DNA of 64,000 bases. It comes from Serratia microhaemolytica. GTDB taxonomy: Bacteria; Pseudomonadota; Gammaproteobacteria; Enterobacterales; Enterobacteriaceae. Location: positions 54,079 to 118,078 of the forward strand of contig NZ_ML137209.1 in NCBI RefSeq assembly GCF_004011885.1, in the 5' to 3' direction. The notes beneath the pieces were generated by a model. It made no database searches. It was given only the letters and a program-made list of their open reading frames with translations, and was not told where the DNA came from. The translations under genes and the position numbers were made by a program. Below, in pieces: positions 8,646-19,412 of the stretch. Positions within the stretch are counted from its first letter, which is position 1; every line of letters begins with the position of its first letter.

Positions 8646-11480
8646 TTAGCAGTCTGTTTTTAACCACTTTTCCCAACTGGCTGTCACCTGCTGACGCTGT
8701 GGCAGCAAGCTTTCCGCACTGACTTTACTGGAGTGCTCCTGGAGCGCTAAATGGTGAATTTCATCACGCATGGTGATATAAGCCTCGGTCAATGCCTGAG
8801 CCTCTTCGCCAGGCATAATGCCGTGCTTGGCCATCAATTCAAAAATGCGTACATTATCAGACCAATAGGTCAGCCTAGGTTCACTGGCGGCGTAACGCAA
8901 CACCAAATATTGTGCGATAAATTCAATATCAGTGATGCCACCTGCATCGGTTTTAATGTCAAACTGATCTGGCTGTTTATTGGCAAGATGCTGATACATT
9001 TTCTCTCGCATCTCATACACTTGCTTTTTCAACTCTTCATGTTTGCGTGTTTGACACAAGATCTGCTGACGGATAGCTAAAAATTGCTGCTGTAACCCAG
9101 GATCGCCATATACCATGCGCGCCCGTACCAGTGCCTGGTGTTCCCAGGTCCATGCTTCCTGTTGCTGATATTCAGCAAACGCTGCGAGCGTGCTGACCAA
9201 CATCCCCGCCGCCCCCGATGGGCGTAGGCGAGCGTCAACTTCGTACAAAATGCCAGACGATGTGCGGGTGCTAAACAGGTGGATCACTCGCTGAGCCAAA
9301 CGCAGGTAGAATTGACGGCCGTCGATCACGCGTTTGCCGGTCGTCATCACGTCTGCTGGGCAATCGTGTAAAAAAACCAGATCGAGATCTGAGCTGTAGC
9401 CCAGTTCCCAGCCGCCCAATTTGCCGTAACCTATCACGGCAAACCCATACCCCTCACGCTGATGTAAATGGCCTGGCTCTCCATAACGTTTCACCATGTC
9501 ATGCCACGCCTGCTGTATCACCGCATCAATGATCGCCTCTGCCAGATAAGTTAAATGATCACTGACTTTCATTACAGGCAGCACTCCAGCAATGTCTGCT
9601 GCCGCGATGCGTAACTGCTGAGCCTGTTTGAACTGCCGCAAGGCTTCTAACTGCTGTTCCTCATCCTCTTGCGGCACGCGTAAGCAGTATTGACGTAATT
9701 CACTACGATACGCTGCCAACGGCACCGGCTGGTAGAGTGTAGCGCTATCAAGCAGTTCGTCCAATAACAGCGGGTAACGTGCCAGTTGGTTGGCGATCAT
9801 CGGTGAGGCCGCACACAGACGGATCAACTGTTCCAACGCTGCTTGATTCTCAACTAATAACTCTAGGTAGGTGGTGCGGGTGACAATACTCAGTAACAGT
9901 TGTGCTAAGCGCGGCAGTAACTTCGGGGCATCAGGATGCGGACACACCTGAGCCAATAACCGAGGCATTAACTGATCCAGCACTTCTCGGCCTCGTGGGC
10001 CGATAGTGCGTTTATCAAGATCGTGGCGTAACTGCATAAGGTTCGCTAGCAGTTGTTGACGAGCGTCTGGTGATAAGTGTGGCGTCAATGGCGCTAATTC
10101 ATTCTGTTCCAGTGCATCCAGCCACAAACTGTGGTAATGCTGTGCATGAGGATCTTCGGCTGACTCCGGGCTGTCATCGCCGATTAACTGTTCAAATACC
10201 GCACGTACTTGTTGCATATGCCGGTTTAATGTGGTCGTTAGCGTTGACCAATCTGGCAACCGCATTCCCCACACCAATCGCGCTTGGTCTAGCAGGTTGT
10301 CCGGCAGCGTTTGCGTTTGCTGATCGGCTATCGCTTGTAACAGATTTTCGAGACGACGTAGAAAAAGGTAGCTATTGGTTAACTGCTCAACCTGCTCCGC
10401 CGTCAATAATCCCAATTGCTCAACCGCATCAAGTGTGGGCAGTAGTGAATGCCCTTGTAAACTTGGCTCACGTCCTCCACGGATCAGTTGGAACACCTGA
10501 GCAATAAATTCAATTTCGCGAATACCGCCTGCCCCCAGTTTGATGTTGTCACTGAGGCCTCGTCGACGCACTTCTCGCGCAATCATGCTTTTCATGTTAC
10601 GCAGCGACTGAATAACACTAAAATCGATATAACGACGGAAGATAAATGGCCGCAGCGTGTCGCGCAGTTCCTGACTGTAGCTATCGTCAGCACTCCCCAT
10701 TAAGCGCGCTTTCACCATGGCATAGCGTTCCCAGTCACGTCCCTGTTCCTGATAATAATCCTCCAGTGCGGCAAAACTCATTACCAGGGGTCCACTATCG
10801 CCAAATGGTCTCAAGCGCATATCAACACGGTAGACAAAACCATCAATTGTCTGCTGATCGAGAACCTTAATCAGCCGTTGCCCCAGGCGGGTAAAGAACT
10901 GACCATTATCCAATTGCCGCCGACCACCTTGGGTGTAGCCATTTTCTGGATAGACAAAAATCAGATCGATATCAGAAGAAAAATTCAGTTCTTTACCACC
11001 CAACTTTCCCATACCCAGAATCAACAATGGTTGCGCTGCTCCCTCACTGTTGCAGGGGGTGCCCCATTCAAGGCAGCAGCGTTGGTACAACCAATCACGA
11101 GCAGCGACAATCAACGCTTCAGCCAGCGTGCTGAGCTGATAGAGTGTTTCAGTCGTGCTCGTGCTCTGTTCTGCTTGTGCCCAAGCAATGCGTACCAACT
11201 GCCGGTGACGAAATAGCCGCAATGTCTGCATCAGTTGCAATTCATCGTCAATCGATAGCAATAGTTGCCTTAACTGTTGCAGGTACTGATCAGCAACGAT
11301 CGGTTGAGACAGCTCGCTAAACCAGTCGCTGTGTTTCCATAGGCTATCAGCAATAAAATCACTCGATGCCAGCAGCGTCAACTGTTCGGCACTCAGCGGG
11401 CAGTAGGCAGACGACATCGACTGAAAGCGCTGTGCCAAAGTTTGGATCTGTTGCTGTAGCAAGGTTGGCAGTGACCACAT
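8646..11480 (-). CDS. glnE: GlnE, glutamine synthetase adenylyltransferase/deadenylase
   Basis: A 944-aa bifunctional enzyme (E. coli 946 aa). It adenylylates glutamine synthetase to lower its activity when nitrogen is plentiful, and removes the AMP under nitrogen limitation, responding to PII (GlnB). Both nucleotidyltransferase domains are complete. The N-terminal deadenylylase site reads [20 protein letters not shown] (~154-173). The C-terminal adenylylase site reads [23 protein letters not shown] at 11480 is preceded by AAGGAG with 6-nt spacing. It lies 23 nt after ygiF, the same pairing as in E. coli, and the two are very probably cotranscribed. Confidence 0.97.
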   Translation of the reverse strand: MWSLPTLLQQQIQTLAQRFQSMSSAYCPLSAEQLTLLASSDFIADSLWKHSDWFSELSQPIVADQYLQQLRQLLLSIDDELQLMQTLRLFRHRQLVRIAWAQAEQSTSTTETLYQLSTLAEALIVAARDWLYQRCCLEWGTPCNSEGAAQPLLILGMGKLGGKELNFSSDIDLIFVYPENGYTQGGRRQLDNGQFFTRLGQRLIKVLDQQTIDGFVYRVDMRLRPFGDSGPLVMSFAALEDYYQEQGRDWERYAMVKARLMGSADDSYSQELRDTLRPFIFRRYIDFSVIQSLRNMKSMIAREVRRRGLSDNIKLGAGGIREIEFIAQVFQLIRGGREPSLQGHSLLPTLDAVEQLGLLTAEQVEQLTNSYLFLRRLENLLQAIADQQTQTLPDNLLDQARLVWGMRLPDWSTLTTTLNRHMQQVRAVFEQLIGDDSPESAEDPHAQHYHSLWLDALEQNELAPLTPHLSPDARQQLLANLMQLRHDLDKRTIGPRGREVLDQLMPRLLAQVCPHPDAPKLLPRLAQLLLSIVTRTTYLELLVENQAALEQLIRLCAASPMIANQLARYPLLLDELLDSATLYQPVPLAAYRSELRQYCLRVPQEDEEQQLEALRQFKQAQQLRIAAADIAGVLPVMKVSDHLTYLAEAIIDAVIQQAWHDMVKRYGEPGHLHQREGYGFAVIGYGKLGGWELGYSSDLDLVFLHDCPADVMTTGKRVIDGRQFYLRLAQRVIHLFSTRTSSGILYEVDARLRPSGAAGMLVSTLAAFAEYQQQEAWTWEHQALVRARMVYGDPGLQQQFLAIRQQILCQTRKHEELKKQVYEMREKMYQHLANKQPDQFDIKTDAGGITDIEFIAQYLVLRYAASEPRLTYWSDNVRIFELMAKHGIMPGEEAQALTEAYITMRDEIHHLALQEHSSKVSAESLLPQRQQVTASWEKWLKTDC

Positions 11481-11503
11481 GATGTTCTCCTTAACTGCGT
11501 GTT

Positions 11504-12802
11504 CTAGGTGCTATGTAGCCAAAACGGTGTACGTAATGCCTGTCTGCGTCTGGTTTCCCACTCGCTCTGATGCTGCGTGGTAATGGCAAGCTGTAATTGA
11601 CGCCAGCCTTCAAGGTAAGGCGCGGTTAGGCTCTCGGGGTAAGCACCAGAAAGCATTAACAGTGATAACAACAGACGCTCTAGGCGCGGTAATTGCTGTT
11701 GATATTGTTGCTGATTGAGTGGATGGCCAAATGTACTTTTCAGTTCTGATGAGCAACGGCTTAGCATAATGTCACAGAACCGCTTGAATGAACTGTTTAA
11801 CTTGGTTTTTGCCTTATCTTCGATAAACGGCCGCCAGGCAGTGGTGAGCAGCCAAGAGGTGAGCAACAGCTTGGTATGCAGATACTCGGTGCTGTAGCAG
11901 AGTTGCTGCGGTTCGGTGTCATGTACTTGCAGTAACGGTTCCAGCGTGGTGAGCTGTGCACGCAAATCGCAACTGGCACGACGTGGTATTAGGCCACCAA
12001 AAGTCACCAGAATTTGTCGGATCAACGCTACCGCTTGCTGCACAGAACCCTTGGCTCGCACTTGCCCCTGCAACCACAGCTCTTCATGATACTGCCAGTG
12101 GCTTAACGCCCACTCAAAAGCTGCGATCATTCCCTGCTCAACACTGCTTTTGGCTGCAACTTGCAAGCTATTCAAAGGTCGTAAGGTCAGGCTCTCGTCC
12201 CCTTGTGCCAACCGATAACCACGCGCTGCTTTGCTGAGGCTACTTTGTCGTAAGCCACCAAACTGTGCTAAGTGACCGGCGAAAGCCAGTAAATCTGCAA
12301 CATTACCCTCTGTCAGCTCTAACTCCAGTTCACAAATGGGTTCCTGCCGTTCTCCAGCAGAGACCTCACCTAAATCCAGGGCGACTTCGATCTGGCTACT
12401 GCCAAAGGTGACTAGCCATTTTTCGCGGCTGAAGTTAGTGCTGAAACGCGGCTGTAGTTGTGCTTGTAGCTGCTGTGGCTGGCACCCTTCTGGCCAGATA
12501 TCGGCAGGGAATTTGGCCAAATCGAGTTCCGGTTGGCTAAGTACGACGTTATATTCCGGCCGTTGATGCACTCCAGCCACCACTGAGCCGGATGTTTTTA
12601 TTGTCATTTCATAATGTTGCCCTGTACCACGAATACGTAACGCCATGTGGTGCATCCGCAGGTAGTGATCTGCACTTTCGAAGTAGATGTTGGTTAATTT
12701 CTGCGCCGCAGAGTAGCGGTGAGGCCAGATGGCAATTCGTTGTGGCAACGTGGCAACAGTTGCAGCAGAAACGATAAATTTAAGCTCTATTTCAACGCTC
12801 AT
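11504..12802 (-). CDS. ygiF: YgiF, inorganic triphosphatase (CYTH-CHAD)
   Basis: A 432-aa protein (E. coli 433) with an N-terminal CYTH triphosphate-tunnel domain (residues ~1-200) carrying the diagnostic EIELKF at 4-9. Paired charged strands follow ([21 protein letters not shown]). The C-terminal ~200 residues form a helical CHAD domain with conserved histidine/arginine positions ([18 protein letters not shown]). CYTH enzymes of this group hydrolyse inorganic triphosphate, and CHAD domains bind polyphosphate. It is the first gene of the ygiF-glnE pair and lies about 60 bp downstream of recJ. In E. coli the partner downstream of recJ is prfB, so this junction is a rearrangement relative to that map. 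Confidence 0.93.
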   Translation of the reverse strand: MSVEIELKFIVSAATVATLPQRIAIWPHRYSAAQKLTNIYFESADHYLRMHHMALRIRGTGQHYEMTIKTSGSVVAGVHQRPEYNVVLSQPELDLAKFPADIWPEGCQPQQLQAQLQPRFSTNFSREKWLVTFGSSQIEVALDLGEVSAGERQEPICELELELTEGNVADLLAFAGHLAQFGGLRQSSLSKAARGYRLAQGDESLTLRPLNSLQVAAKSSVEQGMIAAFEWALSHWQYHEELWLQGQVRAKGSVQQAVALIRQILVTFGGLIPRRASCDLRAQLTTLEPLLQVHDTEPQQLCYSTEYLHTKLLLTSWLLTTAWRPFIEDKAKTKLNSSFKRFCDIMLSRCSSELKSTFGHPLNQQQYQQQLPRLERLLLSLLMLSGAYPESLTAPYLEGWRQLQLAITTQHQSEWETRRRQALRTPFWLHST

Positions 12803-12863
12803 AATCTGTTCCCGATAGACCTGGAAAGTTTCCCTTGTGAAACCAGCATGCTCAAAGTGGCTG

Positions 12864-14597
12864 TCAGCAGGGCCAAAGATGCTGGATCAGTAATTGTAGG
12901 TTACGCTGCCCACGGAACTGATTTACATCCAGTTTATAGGCAAGCGTGACCTGTTTGATACTATTATCAGGCCACTGTGTGGCATCAACATTAAAAGCAA
13001 TGCCATCAAGCAATGCACCACCGGATAAAGGTTCGAGCAGTAACTTAAGGTGCTTCTCTGCCAGCAAACGCTGCTGCAGAATACGAAATTGTCCATCGAA
13101 GATCGGTTCTGGAAATGCCTGTCCCCAAGGCCCGGCTTCGCGCAGCAATTCGGCGGTGTTCAAGGTTAACTCTGTGCTGGTTAACTCACCATCAGACCAA
13201 ACCACACCTTCCAGCAACGCTGGATCAAGCCACTCAGTGACCAACTCAGCAAAATGGTGACGAAACTGATCAAAGCGTGACTCTTCCAGTACCAATCCCG
13301 CCGCCATCGCATGGCCGCCAAACTTGTGTATCAAGCCAGGGTGCAAGGTATCTAACCGTTCCAGCAGATCGCGCATATGTAATCCCGCCACTGAACGACC
13401 AGAGCCCTTCAATAACCCTTCTCCCGCAGGAGCAAAGGCAATCACCGGGCGATGGAAACGCTCTTTAATCCGTGAGGCGAGAATTCCCACCACACCTTGA
13501 TGCCATTGTGGATGGTAGATCGCGATCCCATAAGGTAACTGTTTATCAGAATGTTCGAGTTGATCACACAATGCCAGTGCTTCAACTTGCATCTCCTGTT
13601 CAATTTCACGTCGTGTCTGATTAAGTGCATCAAGATCATGCGCTAACATACGTGCCTGCTGTACATCGTCGCAGAGCAACAGTGTGACGCCAATCGACAT
13701 ATCATCCAAACGGCCCGCAGCATTCAAGCGTGGGCCAAGTGCAAAACCGAGATCACTGGCTGTTAACTGGCTCATCTCGCGTTTTGCCACTTCCAGTAAT
13801 GCTCTGATGCCTGGTCGACACTTGCCAGCACGGATACGATTTAACCCCTGATAGACTAAAATACGGTTGTTAGCATCAAGCGGCACCACATCAGCAACGG
13901 TACCTAATGCTACCAAATCAAGCAGCTCTGCCAGATTGGGGATCGCCAGCGCCCGCTGTTCGAACCAACCGATGTCACGCAACCGTGCGCGCAGTGCCAA
14001 CATCAGGTAGAACGCTACGCCAACACCCGCTAATGCTTTCGAAGCGAAGGAGCAACCCGGTAAGTTAGGGTTAACCATCGCCTCGGCACTCGGTAATGTT
14101 TCCCCGGGCAGATGATGATCGGTGATCAACACTTTGATTCCTTTCGCCTGTGCTGCACTGACTCCGGCATGAGAAGAGATGCCATTATCGACAGTAACAA
14201 TCAACTCTGCACCACGCGCAGCAGCCTGTTCTACTACCTCGACACTTAAGCCATAACCCTCTTCAAAGCGGTTAGGTACCAGATAATCAACAGTACTGGC
14301 TCCCATCAGACGTAGTGCCAACATCATCACTGCGGTACTGGTCGCGCCATCAGCATCAAAATCGCCAACCACGATGATGCGGCGTTGTTCTGCCAACGCT
14401 TGCTGTAGTAGTGTCACCGCAGCATCAATACCCTGTAGCTGCTGCCAAGGTAGCATCCCTTTTACGCTACGCTCCAACTCCTGTTCCATTTGAACACCAC
14501 GCAGCGCATAAAGGTGACGCAACAACGGCGGCAAATGAGCAGGTAACTGAGTCTCTGCCGGTGCTATGCGCCGACGTAACTGAATTTTTCTACTCAC
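12864..14597 (-). CDS. recJ: RecJ, single-strand-specific 5'-3' DNA exonuclease
   Basis: A 577-aa DHH-family nuclease, as long as the E. coli enzyme. RecJ degrades 5'-ended single strands in RecF-pathway recombination, base excision and mismatch repair. The manganese-binding motifs are intact: VGDFDADG near 77, TVDNG near 135, ITDHH near 158, and GHAMAAG near 400. I start at the second of two adjacent GTG codons (14597), matching the GTG used in E. coli; GTG at 14600 would add one residue. The dsbC stop is only 3-6 nt upstream, giving the conserved xerD-dsbC-recJ operon. Confidence 0.96.
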   Translation of the reverse strand: MSRKIQLRRRIAPAETQLPAHLPPLLRHLYALRGVQMEQELERSVKGMLPWQQLQGIDAAVTLLQQALAEQRRIIVVGDFDADGATSTAVMMLALRLMGASTVDYLVPNRFEEGYGLSVEVVEQAAARGAELIVTVDNGISSHAGVSAAQAKGIKVLITDHHLPGETLPSAEAMVNPNLPGCSFASKALAGVGVAFYLMLALRARLRDIGWFEQRALAIPNLAELLDLVALGTVADVVPLDANNRILVYQGLNRIRAGKCRPGIRALLEVAKREMSQLTASDLGFALGPRLNAAGRLDDMSIGVTLLLCDDVQQARMLAHDLDALNQTRREIEQEMQVEALALCDQLEHSDKQLPYGIAIYHPQWHQGVVGILASRIKERFHRPVIAFAPAGEGLLKGSGRSVAGLHMRDLLERLDTLHPGLIHKFGGHAMAAGLVLEESRFDQFRHHFAELVTEWLDPALLEGVVWSDGELTSTELTLNTAELLREAGPWGQAFPEPIFDGQFRILQQRLLAEKHLKLLLEPLSGGALLDGIAFNVDATQWPDNSIKQVTLAYKLDVNQFRGQRNLQLLIQHLWPC

Positions 14598-14603
14598 CAC
14601 GTT

Positions 14604-15317
14604 CTATTTCTTCGCTGCCTGTGTAACAAATGACTCCAGCAATTCAGACAACTGGGCTGGCTCCTGATAGCCGGGGATGACAACACCGTTGGCCAGTATA
14701 ATGGCCGGCGTGCCTTTCACACCAAATTGAACACCCAGCTGATAATGTTGACTAATGTCGATATCACAACTGACCATAGGCACGCGATTGCCCTTCATCG
14801 CGCTATTGAATACTTTGTTTCTGTTGCTGTTGCACCAAATCGACTTCATATCACGTGCCGAGTCTGCTTCCATACCCTGACGAGGGAAAGCCAGATAACG
14901 GATGGTGATACCCAAAGCATTATATTCCGCCATCTGGTTATGTAACTTATGGCAGTAGCCGCAGGTGATGTCAGTAAAGACGGTGACAATATGCTTCTCT
15001 TGTGGCGCTTTAAAAATGATCATCTGATGCTTCAGGCTTTCCAAGCGTGTAACAAGTAACTGGTTGGTGACATTGAGTGGCTGCTCTTGGCTGATGTCGT
15101 AGAGCGGCCCTTGTAGCACATACTTACCATCCTCCGAAACGTACAGTACCATGCTCGGAGCAATAACCGTCTTTAAACCGGCAATCGGTGCTGGCTGAAT
15201 CTCCGCTTGTTCGATGCCTAAGTTTTTTAGCGCTTTCTCAATCTGCTGATGACTTGCTGGAGCTGCATTGGCAACCGAAGCAACCAGAAGAGAGCACAGC
15301 ATAAAGAATTTTTTCAT
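14604..15317 (-). CDS. dsbC: DsbC, periplasmic protein disulfide isomerase
   Basis: A 237-aa protein (E. coli 236) with a signal peptide, likely cut after VANA (~18). An N-terminal dimerisation domain precedes a thioredoxin-fold domain. The active site CGYC is at 119-122, and a second, structural cysteine pair (SIWC... VSCDI) is present. DsbC reshuffles wrong disulfides in the periplasm and is kept reduced by DsbD. ATG at 15317 has AAGGAT upstream. It sits between xerD (27 nt upstream) and recJ (6 nt downstream). Confidence 0.97.
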   Translation of the reverse strand: MKKFFMLCSLLVASVANAAPASHQQIEKALKNLGIEQAEIQPAPIAGLKTVIAPSMVLYVSEDGKYVLQGPLYDISQEQPLNVTNQLLVTRLESLKHQMIIFKAPQEKHIVTVFTDITCGYCHKLHNQMAEYNALGITIRYLAFPRQGMEADSARDMKSIWCNSNRNKVFNSAMKGNRVPMVSCDIDISQHYQLGVQFGVKGTPAIILANGVVIPGYQEPAQLSELLESFVTQAAKK

Positions 15318-15344
15318 TACGACGATCCTTATGATCTTAGCGCG

Positions 15345-16244
15345 TTAGGCACGCGGGTGATGTTGTTGATGTAATTGTTTAAGTCGCTCTGTGGCGACAT
15401 GGGTATAAATTTGTGTCGTGGAGAGATCACTATGCCCTAACAGTAGTTGCACAACGCGTAAATCTGCGCCGTGGTTTAATAAATGAGTCGCAAAAGCATG
15501 GCGCAACACATGTGGCGACAGCCGGTGGCTATCAATACCGGCCAGTGTGGCATAATGCTTGATTCGGTGCCAGAAAGTCTGTCGAGTCATCTGTTGACAG
15601 CGGATACTAGGGAACAACACATCAATAGCGTGTCGATTGACAATCCAAGGGCGACCATATTCTAGATAATGTTCCAGCCAGTGACGCGCCTCTTCGCCTA
15701 TCGGCACCAAACGCTCCTTATTGCCCTTACCGATAACCCGTACTACGCCTTGACGCAAACTGACATCACTTAAGCTCAAGCCAACCAGTTCCGAAACGCG
15801 CAATCCCGTTGCGTATAACAACTCAAGCATCGCTTTATCACGTAACTCTACTGGCTGTTCGACACTCGGTGCCTGCAGCAGAGCCTCTACCTGTGTTTCA
15901 CTGAGATCTTTAGGTATCCGCAACGGCAACTTAGGCGATGCCAGCAGCGCACTGGGATCATCCTGACGCAACTGCTCGATATTAAGGTATTGATAGAAGC
16001 TACGCATCACACTCAATAATCTTGCTGAGCTGCTAGCTTTATAACCACGTTCTAGCCGTTCAGCAAGAAAGCCTTGTAAATCTAGCGATTCGGCTCGCAA
16101 TAAACTGCTATTCCGTTGCACCAGCCATGTCGATAAACCCTGTAAATCAAGGCGGTAGGAGGACAAGGTATTTTCTGCCAGATTACGCTCCAGCCAGAGC
16201 GCATCAAGGAATTGCTCAATCAGCGCACTATCTTGTCGTTGCAC
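15345..16244 (-). CDS. xerD: XerD, site-specific tyrosine recombinase
   Basis: A 299-aa recombinase (E. coli 298) that with XerC resolves chromosome dimers at dif under FtsK control. The SAM-like core-binding domain (~1-110) precedes the catalytic domain. All catalytic residues are present: R149 (ATGLRVSEL), K173 (GKGNKE), H245 and R248 (SPHVLRHAF), H271 (LGHSDL) and Y280 (TQIYTH). The start is GTG at 16244 with GAGAGAG upstream, as in E. coli. It heads the xerD-dsbC-recJ operon. Confidence 0.97.
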   Translation of the reverse strand: MQRQDSALIEQFLDALWLERNLAENTLSSYRLDLQGLSTWLVQRNSSLLRAESLDLQGFLAERLERGYKASSSARLLSVMRSFYQYLNIEQLRQDDPSALLASPKLPLRIPKDLSETQVEALLQAPSVEQPVELRDKAMLELLYATGLRVSELVGLSLSDVSLRQGVVRVIGKGNKERLVPIGEEARHWLEHYLEYGRPWIVNRHAIDVLFPSIRCQQMTRQTFWHRIKHYATLAGIDSHRLSPHVLRHAFATHLLNHGADLRVVQLLLGHSDLSTTQIYTHVATERLKQLHQQHHPRA

Positions 16245-16665
16245 ACGCGACTCTCTCAGTTAGGGGGATGGCAGGTTGATAGGATAAGGTATCCAGATTC
16301 AGCGGTAGCATTGGATTCACCAACAGTAATTGTGAATTATCGATGCATTATTCTATGTCACCACGTAACCAGCTGTCACAACCAAGCACTCGACTATCCT
16401 TAGTCTGGTGATTCTGACGATAATGGGCCAATTTACCGACCAGGCTAACACACCATGAATCAGGATATCATTAGTTCAAAGTATGGTTTTTTTGAAAAAA
16501 TCAGAAATTAATACTGGCAAAAAAGCCATTAATAACTCGCAATAGGTAGGGTTCTTGGCTGTAGCTCATAATATCGCCGACAAAAGTCTAGGTTAAACCC
16601 AGACTTAAGTACAACTATCTTAATTCATAATAACGATGTATTGTTCTGCACATCAGCCAAAGATA

Positions 16666-16772
16666 AAAAAAAACCTGACCCGTTGGGTCAGGTTGCCAGA
16701 TTGGCCAACACCAGGGAAACTGTATCTATACCATAGTATAGCTCGAATCTCAGAATACACAAGATATTTTGG
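16666..16772 (-). ncRNA. arcZ: ArcZ Hfq-dependent small RNA
   Basis: The minus strand contains TTTCCCTGGTGTTGGC (core at 16705-16717). This is the highly conserved seed region of ArcZ, which base-pairs with mRNAs such as rpoS. It is followed by a terminator: stem AACCTGACCC/GGGTCAGGTT (16673-16682 with 16686-16695) and nine Ts. The 3' end is firm. The 5' end is an estimate from a TATATA-like -10 near 16779-16785 and gives about 107 nt, near the 121 nt of E. coli ArcZ. In E. coli arcZ lies beside arcB; here it sits between deaD and xerD. Sequence resembling an ArcA box (GTTAATCATTAATTTATTAAT, 16975-16995) lies about 200 bp upstream. Confidence 0.78.
16673..16695 (-). terminator. Rho-independent terminator of ArcZ
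   Basis: A 10-bp perfect GC-rich stem with a 3-nt loop (plus-strand AACCTGACCC-GTT-GGGTCAGGTT). On the minus strand a run of nine Ts (complement of 16666-16674) overlaps and follows the stem end. This is a textbook intrinsic terminator and marks the 3' end of ArcZ. Confidence 0.88.
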
Positions 16773-16845
16773 TTGATTTTATATAACTACTATAAATAAG
16801 AATGCTCGGATCTTACGGTGAAGAGCAATATCTGGAGTCGGTGAG

Positions 16846-16904
16846 GGTGCTTACAGTGAGCGTCACAATGCGAATGACTGCCACTGCACCTTCATCTTTT
16901 TTTT
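16846..16904 (+). terminator. Hairpin plus T8 on the plus strand, owner unknown
   Basis: GGTG (16846-16849) pairs with CACC (16887-16890). Inside, CAGTG/CACTG and GTCA/TGAC also pair, giving an interrupted hairpin. It is followed after TTCATC by eight Ts (16897-16904). It would terminate a plus-strand transcript, but no plus-strand gene precedes it in this 965-bp spacer. A second small RNA is possible. Confidence 0.35.
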
Positions 16905-17209
16905 GGTATTAACTCTTCACCACCTTCTCACACCAGGGCTCTACCTTACACCTTTTCGCCTCTATAGCTCAATAGTTAATCATTAATTTATTAATACTAT
17001 TGTTTTATATCTTTTTTTATTATCTGAACACCGCCAAAGCACATCAAACAATCACTCTGTTCAGCGCAATCCAGGTACCTATGTCGGTGACTGCCTGGCT
17101 AACATCCCCTGTTATAACAGACTGTTTTCCAACTACAGCCAAACATAACCGCAGATAGCATTGTGGGCGGATAAACCCGCCCACAACGAATCACAACATC
17201 AGTAAGTGA
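16905..17209. other. AT-rich spacer downstream of deaD
   Basis: A gene-free stretch between the orphan hairpin and the deaD stop. It holds an A/T-rich patch with ArcA-box-like repeats (16975-16995), a 12-bp perfect palindrome CTGTTATAACAG (17109-17120), and a hairpin right after deaD: GTGGGCGG-ATAAA-CCCGCCCAC near 17162-17183. The hairpin probably ends the deaD transcript, although no T-run follows. Confidence 0.45.
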
Positions 17210-19060
17210 TTAAGCATCGCCGAACCGACGACGCGGTGCTCCTGCAGGTGCTCCATCACGCCGCGATTCACGGTTAACATTGCCACCACGACGCTCATTA
17301 CTGCTATTACCCTGCTCCCGACGCTCGTTAAAACTGCGACGAGGTCCACTACGGCGATCACCCGAGCCACCATCACGGCGCTCACGCGGCTGCACATCAC
17401 CCAACAACTGCATTGCCATTGGCTTATTCAGAATTCGGGTGCGAGTGAAGTGGTTCAAGATTTCAGTTGGCATCCCTTTCGGCAGTTCGATGGTTGAGTG
17501 CGAGGCAAACAATTTGATATTACCGATGTAACGGCTACTAATGTCACCTTCATTCGCAATCGCACCAACAATATGGCGCACTTCAACACCGTCATCACGA
17601 CCCACTTCGATACGGTAAAGTTGCATTTCTCCAACATCACGCCGCTCGCGACGAGGACGATCACCACCTTCACGCGGCTCACGACGACGATCATCACGAT
17701 CATTGAATTCACGACGCGGACGCGGCTTGGCTACCGGCTCTGGTGGCAGGATCAGAGGGCGCTCACCCTGTGCCATTTTCAACAATGCCGCCGCCAAAGT
17801 TTCCATCTCTAGCTCTTGTTCCGGCTGTAACTTAGCCAGTAATCCACGGTAGAGATCAAGATCGCTACTTTCTAACTGTTGTTGTACTTTCGCGGCAAAT
17901 TTCTCCAGCCGGCGCTTACCCAACAACTCAGCATTCGGTAACTCTACTTCCGGAATAGTCAGCTTCATGGTGCGTTCGATATTACGCAACAAGCGACGCT
18001 CACGGTTTTCAACAAACAACAACGCTCGCCCAGCACGGCCAGCACGACCGGTACGACCGATGCGGTGAACGTAAGATTCTGAGTCCATTGGAATATCATA
18101 ATTCACTACGAGACTGATACGTTCCACGTCCAAACCACGTGCCGCAACATCGGTAGCGATCAGAATGTCTAATCGTCCATCCTTCAAGCGTTCAAGTGTT
18201 TGCTCACGCAGTGCTTGGTTCATATCACCATTCAGTGCCGCGCTGTTGTAACCGCTACGCTCCAGCGCTTCTGCCACTTCCAGCGTGGCATTTTTGGTAC
18301 GCACAAAAATAATTGCTGCGTCAAAATCTTCTGCTTCAAGGAAACGCACTAGCGCCTCATTTTTACGCATCCCATACACAGTCCAGTAACTCTGGCTGAT
18401 ATCTGGTCGCGTAGTCACGCTAGATTGAATACGAATTTCCTGCGGCTCTTTCATAAAACGGCGTGTAATACGGCGAATCGCCTCTGGCATAGTGGCAGAG
18501 AACAGCGCAGTTTGGTGTTCTGCTGGGATTTCCGCCATGATGGTCTCTACGTCTTCAATAAAGCCCATCCGCAACATTTCATCTGCTTCATCCAGCACCA
18601 GACCTTTCAGGCTCGAGAGGTTCAACGTTCCGCGCTTGAGGTGGTCCAGCAGACGCCCTGGCGTTCCGACCACAATTTGTGGCCCTTGGCGCAGTGCGCG
18701 TAATTGCACGTCGTAGCGCTGGCCGCCATAGAGCGCAACCACATTGACGCCATGCATATGTTTGGAAAAATCTGTCATCGCTTCGGCCACCTGCACCGCT
18801 AACTCACGGGTCGGTGCCAGCACCAAAATTTGTGGTGCTTTTACGGTGACATCCAGGTTATGTAACAACGGCAGCGAGAACGCCGCAGTTTTACCACTGC
18901 CGGTCTGTGCCATTCCGAGCACATCTCGGCCTTGTAACAGCAAAGGAATGCACTGTGCCTGGATTGGTGAAGGCTTTTCGTAACCTAAATCGGTCAAAGC
19001 GGCAATAATTGGAGCAGATAGCCCCAGTTCAGCAAAAGAGGTTTCAAACTCAGTCGTCAT
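17210..19060 (-). CDS. deaD: DeaD (CsdA), DEAD-box RNA helicase
   Basis: A 616-aa cold-shock RNA helicase for 50S ribosome assembly and mRNA unwinding and decay. Motifs in order: Q motif (KPSPIQAQ), Walker [19 protein letters not shown], and [11 protein letters not shown]. An RNA-binding domain ([20 protein letters not shown]) and a basic Arg/Gly-rich tail follow, the tail ending PRRRFGDA. The start is the ATG at 19058-19060 ([14 protein letters not shown], aligning with E. coli MAEFETTF). A longer frame from 19075 has no support. The start codon lies inside the last codons of yrbN, so translation is probably coupled. Confidence 0.95.
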   Translation of the reverse strand: MTTEFETSFAELGLSAPIIAALTDLGYEKPSPIQAQCIPLLLQGRDVLGMAQTGSGKTAAFSLPLLHNLDVTVKAPQILVLAPTRELAVQVAEAMTDFSKHMHGVNVVALYGGQRYDVQLRALRQGPQIVVGTPGRLLDHLKRGTLNLSSLKGLVLDEADEMLRMGFIEDVETIMAEIPAEHQTALFSATMPEAIRRITRRFMKEPQEIRIQSSVTTRPDISQSYWTVYGMRKNEALVRFLEAEDFDAAIIFVRTKNATLEVAEALERSGYNSAALNGDMNQALREQTLERLKDGRLDILIATDVAARGLDVERISLVVNYDIPMDSESYVHRIGRTGRAGRAGRALLFVENRERRLLRNIERTMKLTIPEVELPNAELLGKRRLEKFAAKVQQQLESSDLDLYRGLLAKLQPEQELEMETLAAALLKMAQGERPLILPPEPVAKPRPRREFNDRDDRRREPREGGDRPRRERRDVGEMQLYRIEVGRDDGVEVRHIVGAIANEGDISSRYIGNIKLFASHSTIELPKGMPTEILNHFTRTRILNKPMAMQLLGDVQPRERRDGGSGDRRSGPRRSFNERREQGNSSNERRGGNVNRESRRDGAPAGAPRRRFGDA

Positions 19061-19130
19061 GTACACATGTCTCATTGATAATGGCAGCCAGTCTACATAA
19101 CTCGTCGAGAAAATTTTCAGTCATTTTCAT
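19050..19130 (-). CDS. yrbN: YrbN, 26-residue leader protein overlapping deaD
   Basis: A 26-codon ORF reading [19 protein letters not shown] and ending CVHDD, close to the small E. coli protein YrbN that sits at the same place. Its TGA stop (19050-19052) lies past the deaD ATG (19058-19060), so the two genes overlap by 11 nt in different frames. Function is unknown; the conserved position suggests it couples or tunes deaD translation. I identified it by its place and its similarity to the remembered E. coli protein. Confidence 0.82.
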   Translation of the reverse strand: MKMTENFLDELCRLAAIINETCVHDD

Positions 19131-19412
19131 TGAAAAGTGTGAACCGGCTCAAATTAGTTTATAAAACGAACAAAAAGCCCTCACCTGCCGAGGCGATAAA
19201 TTGGCAAAAAACCAAAGTATTCAGGCTGATAACCTACTATCCTCCAAGCAGTCACAGTCACATTAACGTTCATCCAATGTCTGGTGATAACGCCAACGTG
19301 CAGGCAATACAGGCCGGTGTCTTTAACAGCCTAGGGCTGTTCGAGATGCCTCGCATGTTTAAGTTGCCTACTTGTTTTCCGCTGAAATCAATCAGGTGTT
19401 AGTGTTCGTCAG

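Noticed and set aside
17109..17120. 12-bp palindrome CTGTTATAACAG
   Set aside because: A palindrome this short is expected by chance in 64 kb and no regulated gene begins nearby.
19131..19402. 90-codon plus-strand ORF between deaD and nlpI
   Set aside because: It runs antisense to the deaD leader, has no ribosome site and no family resemblance.
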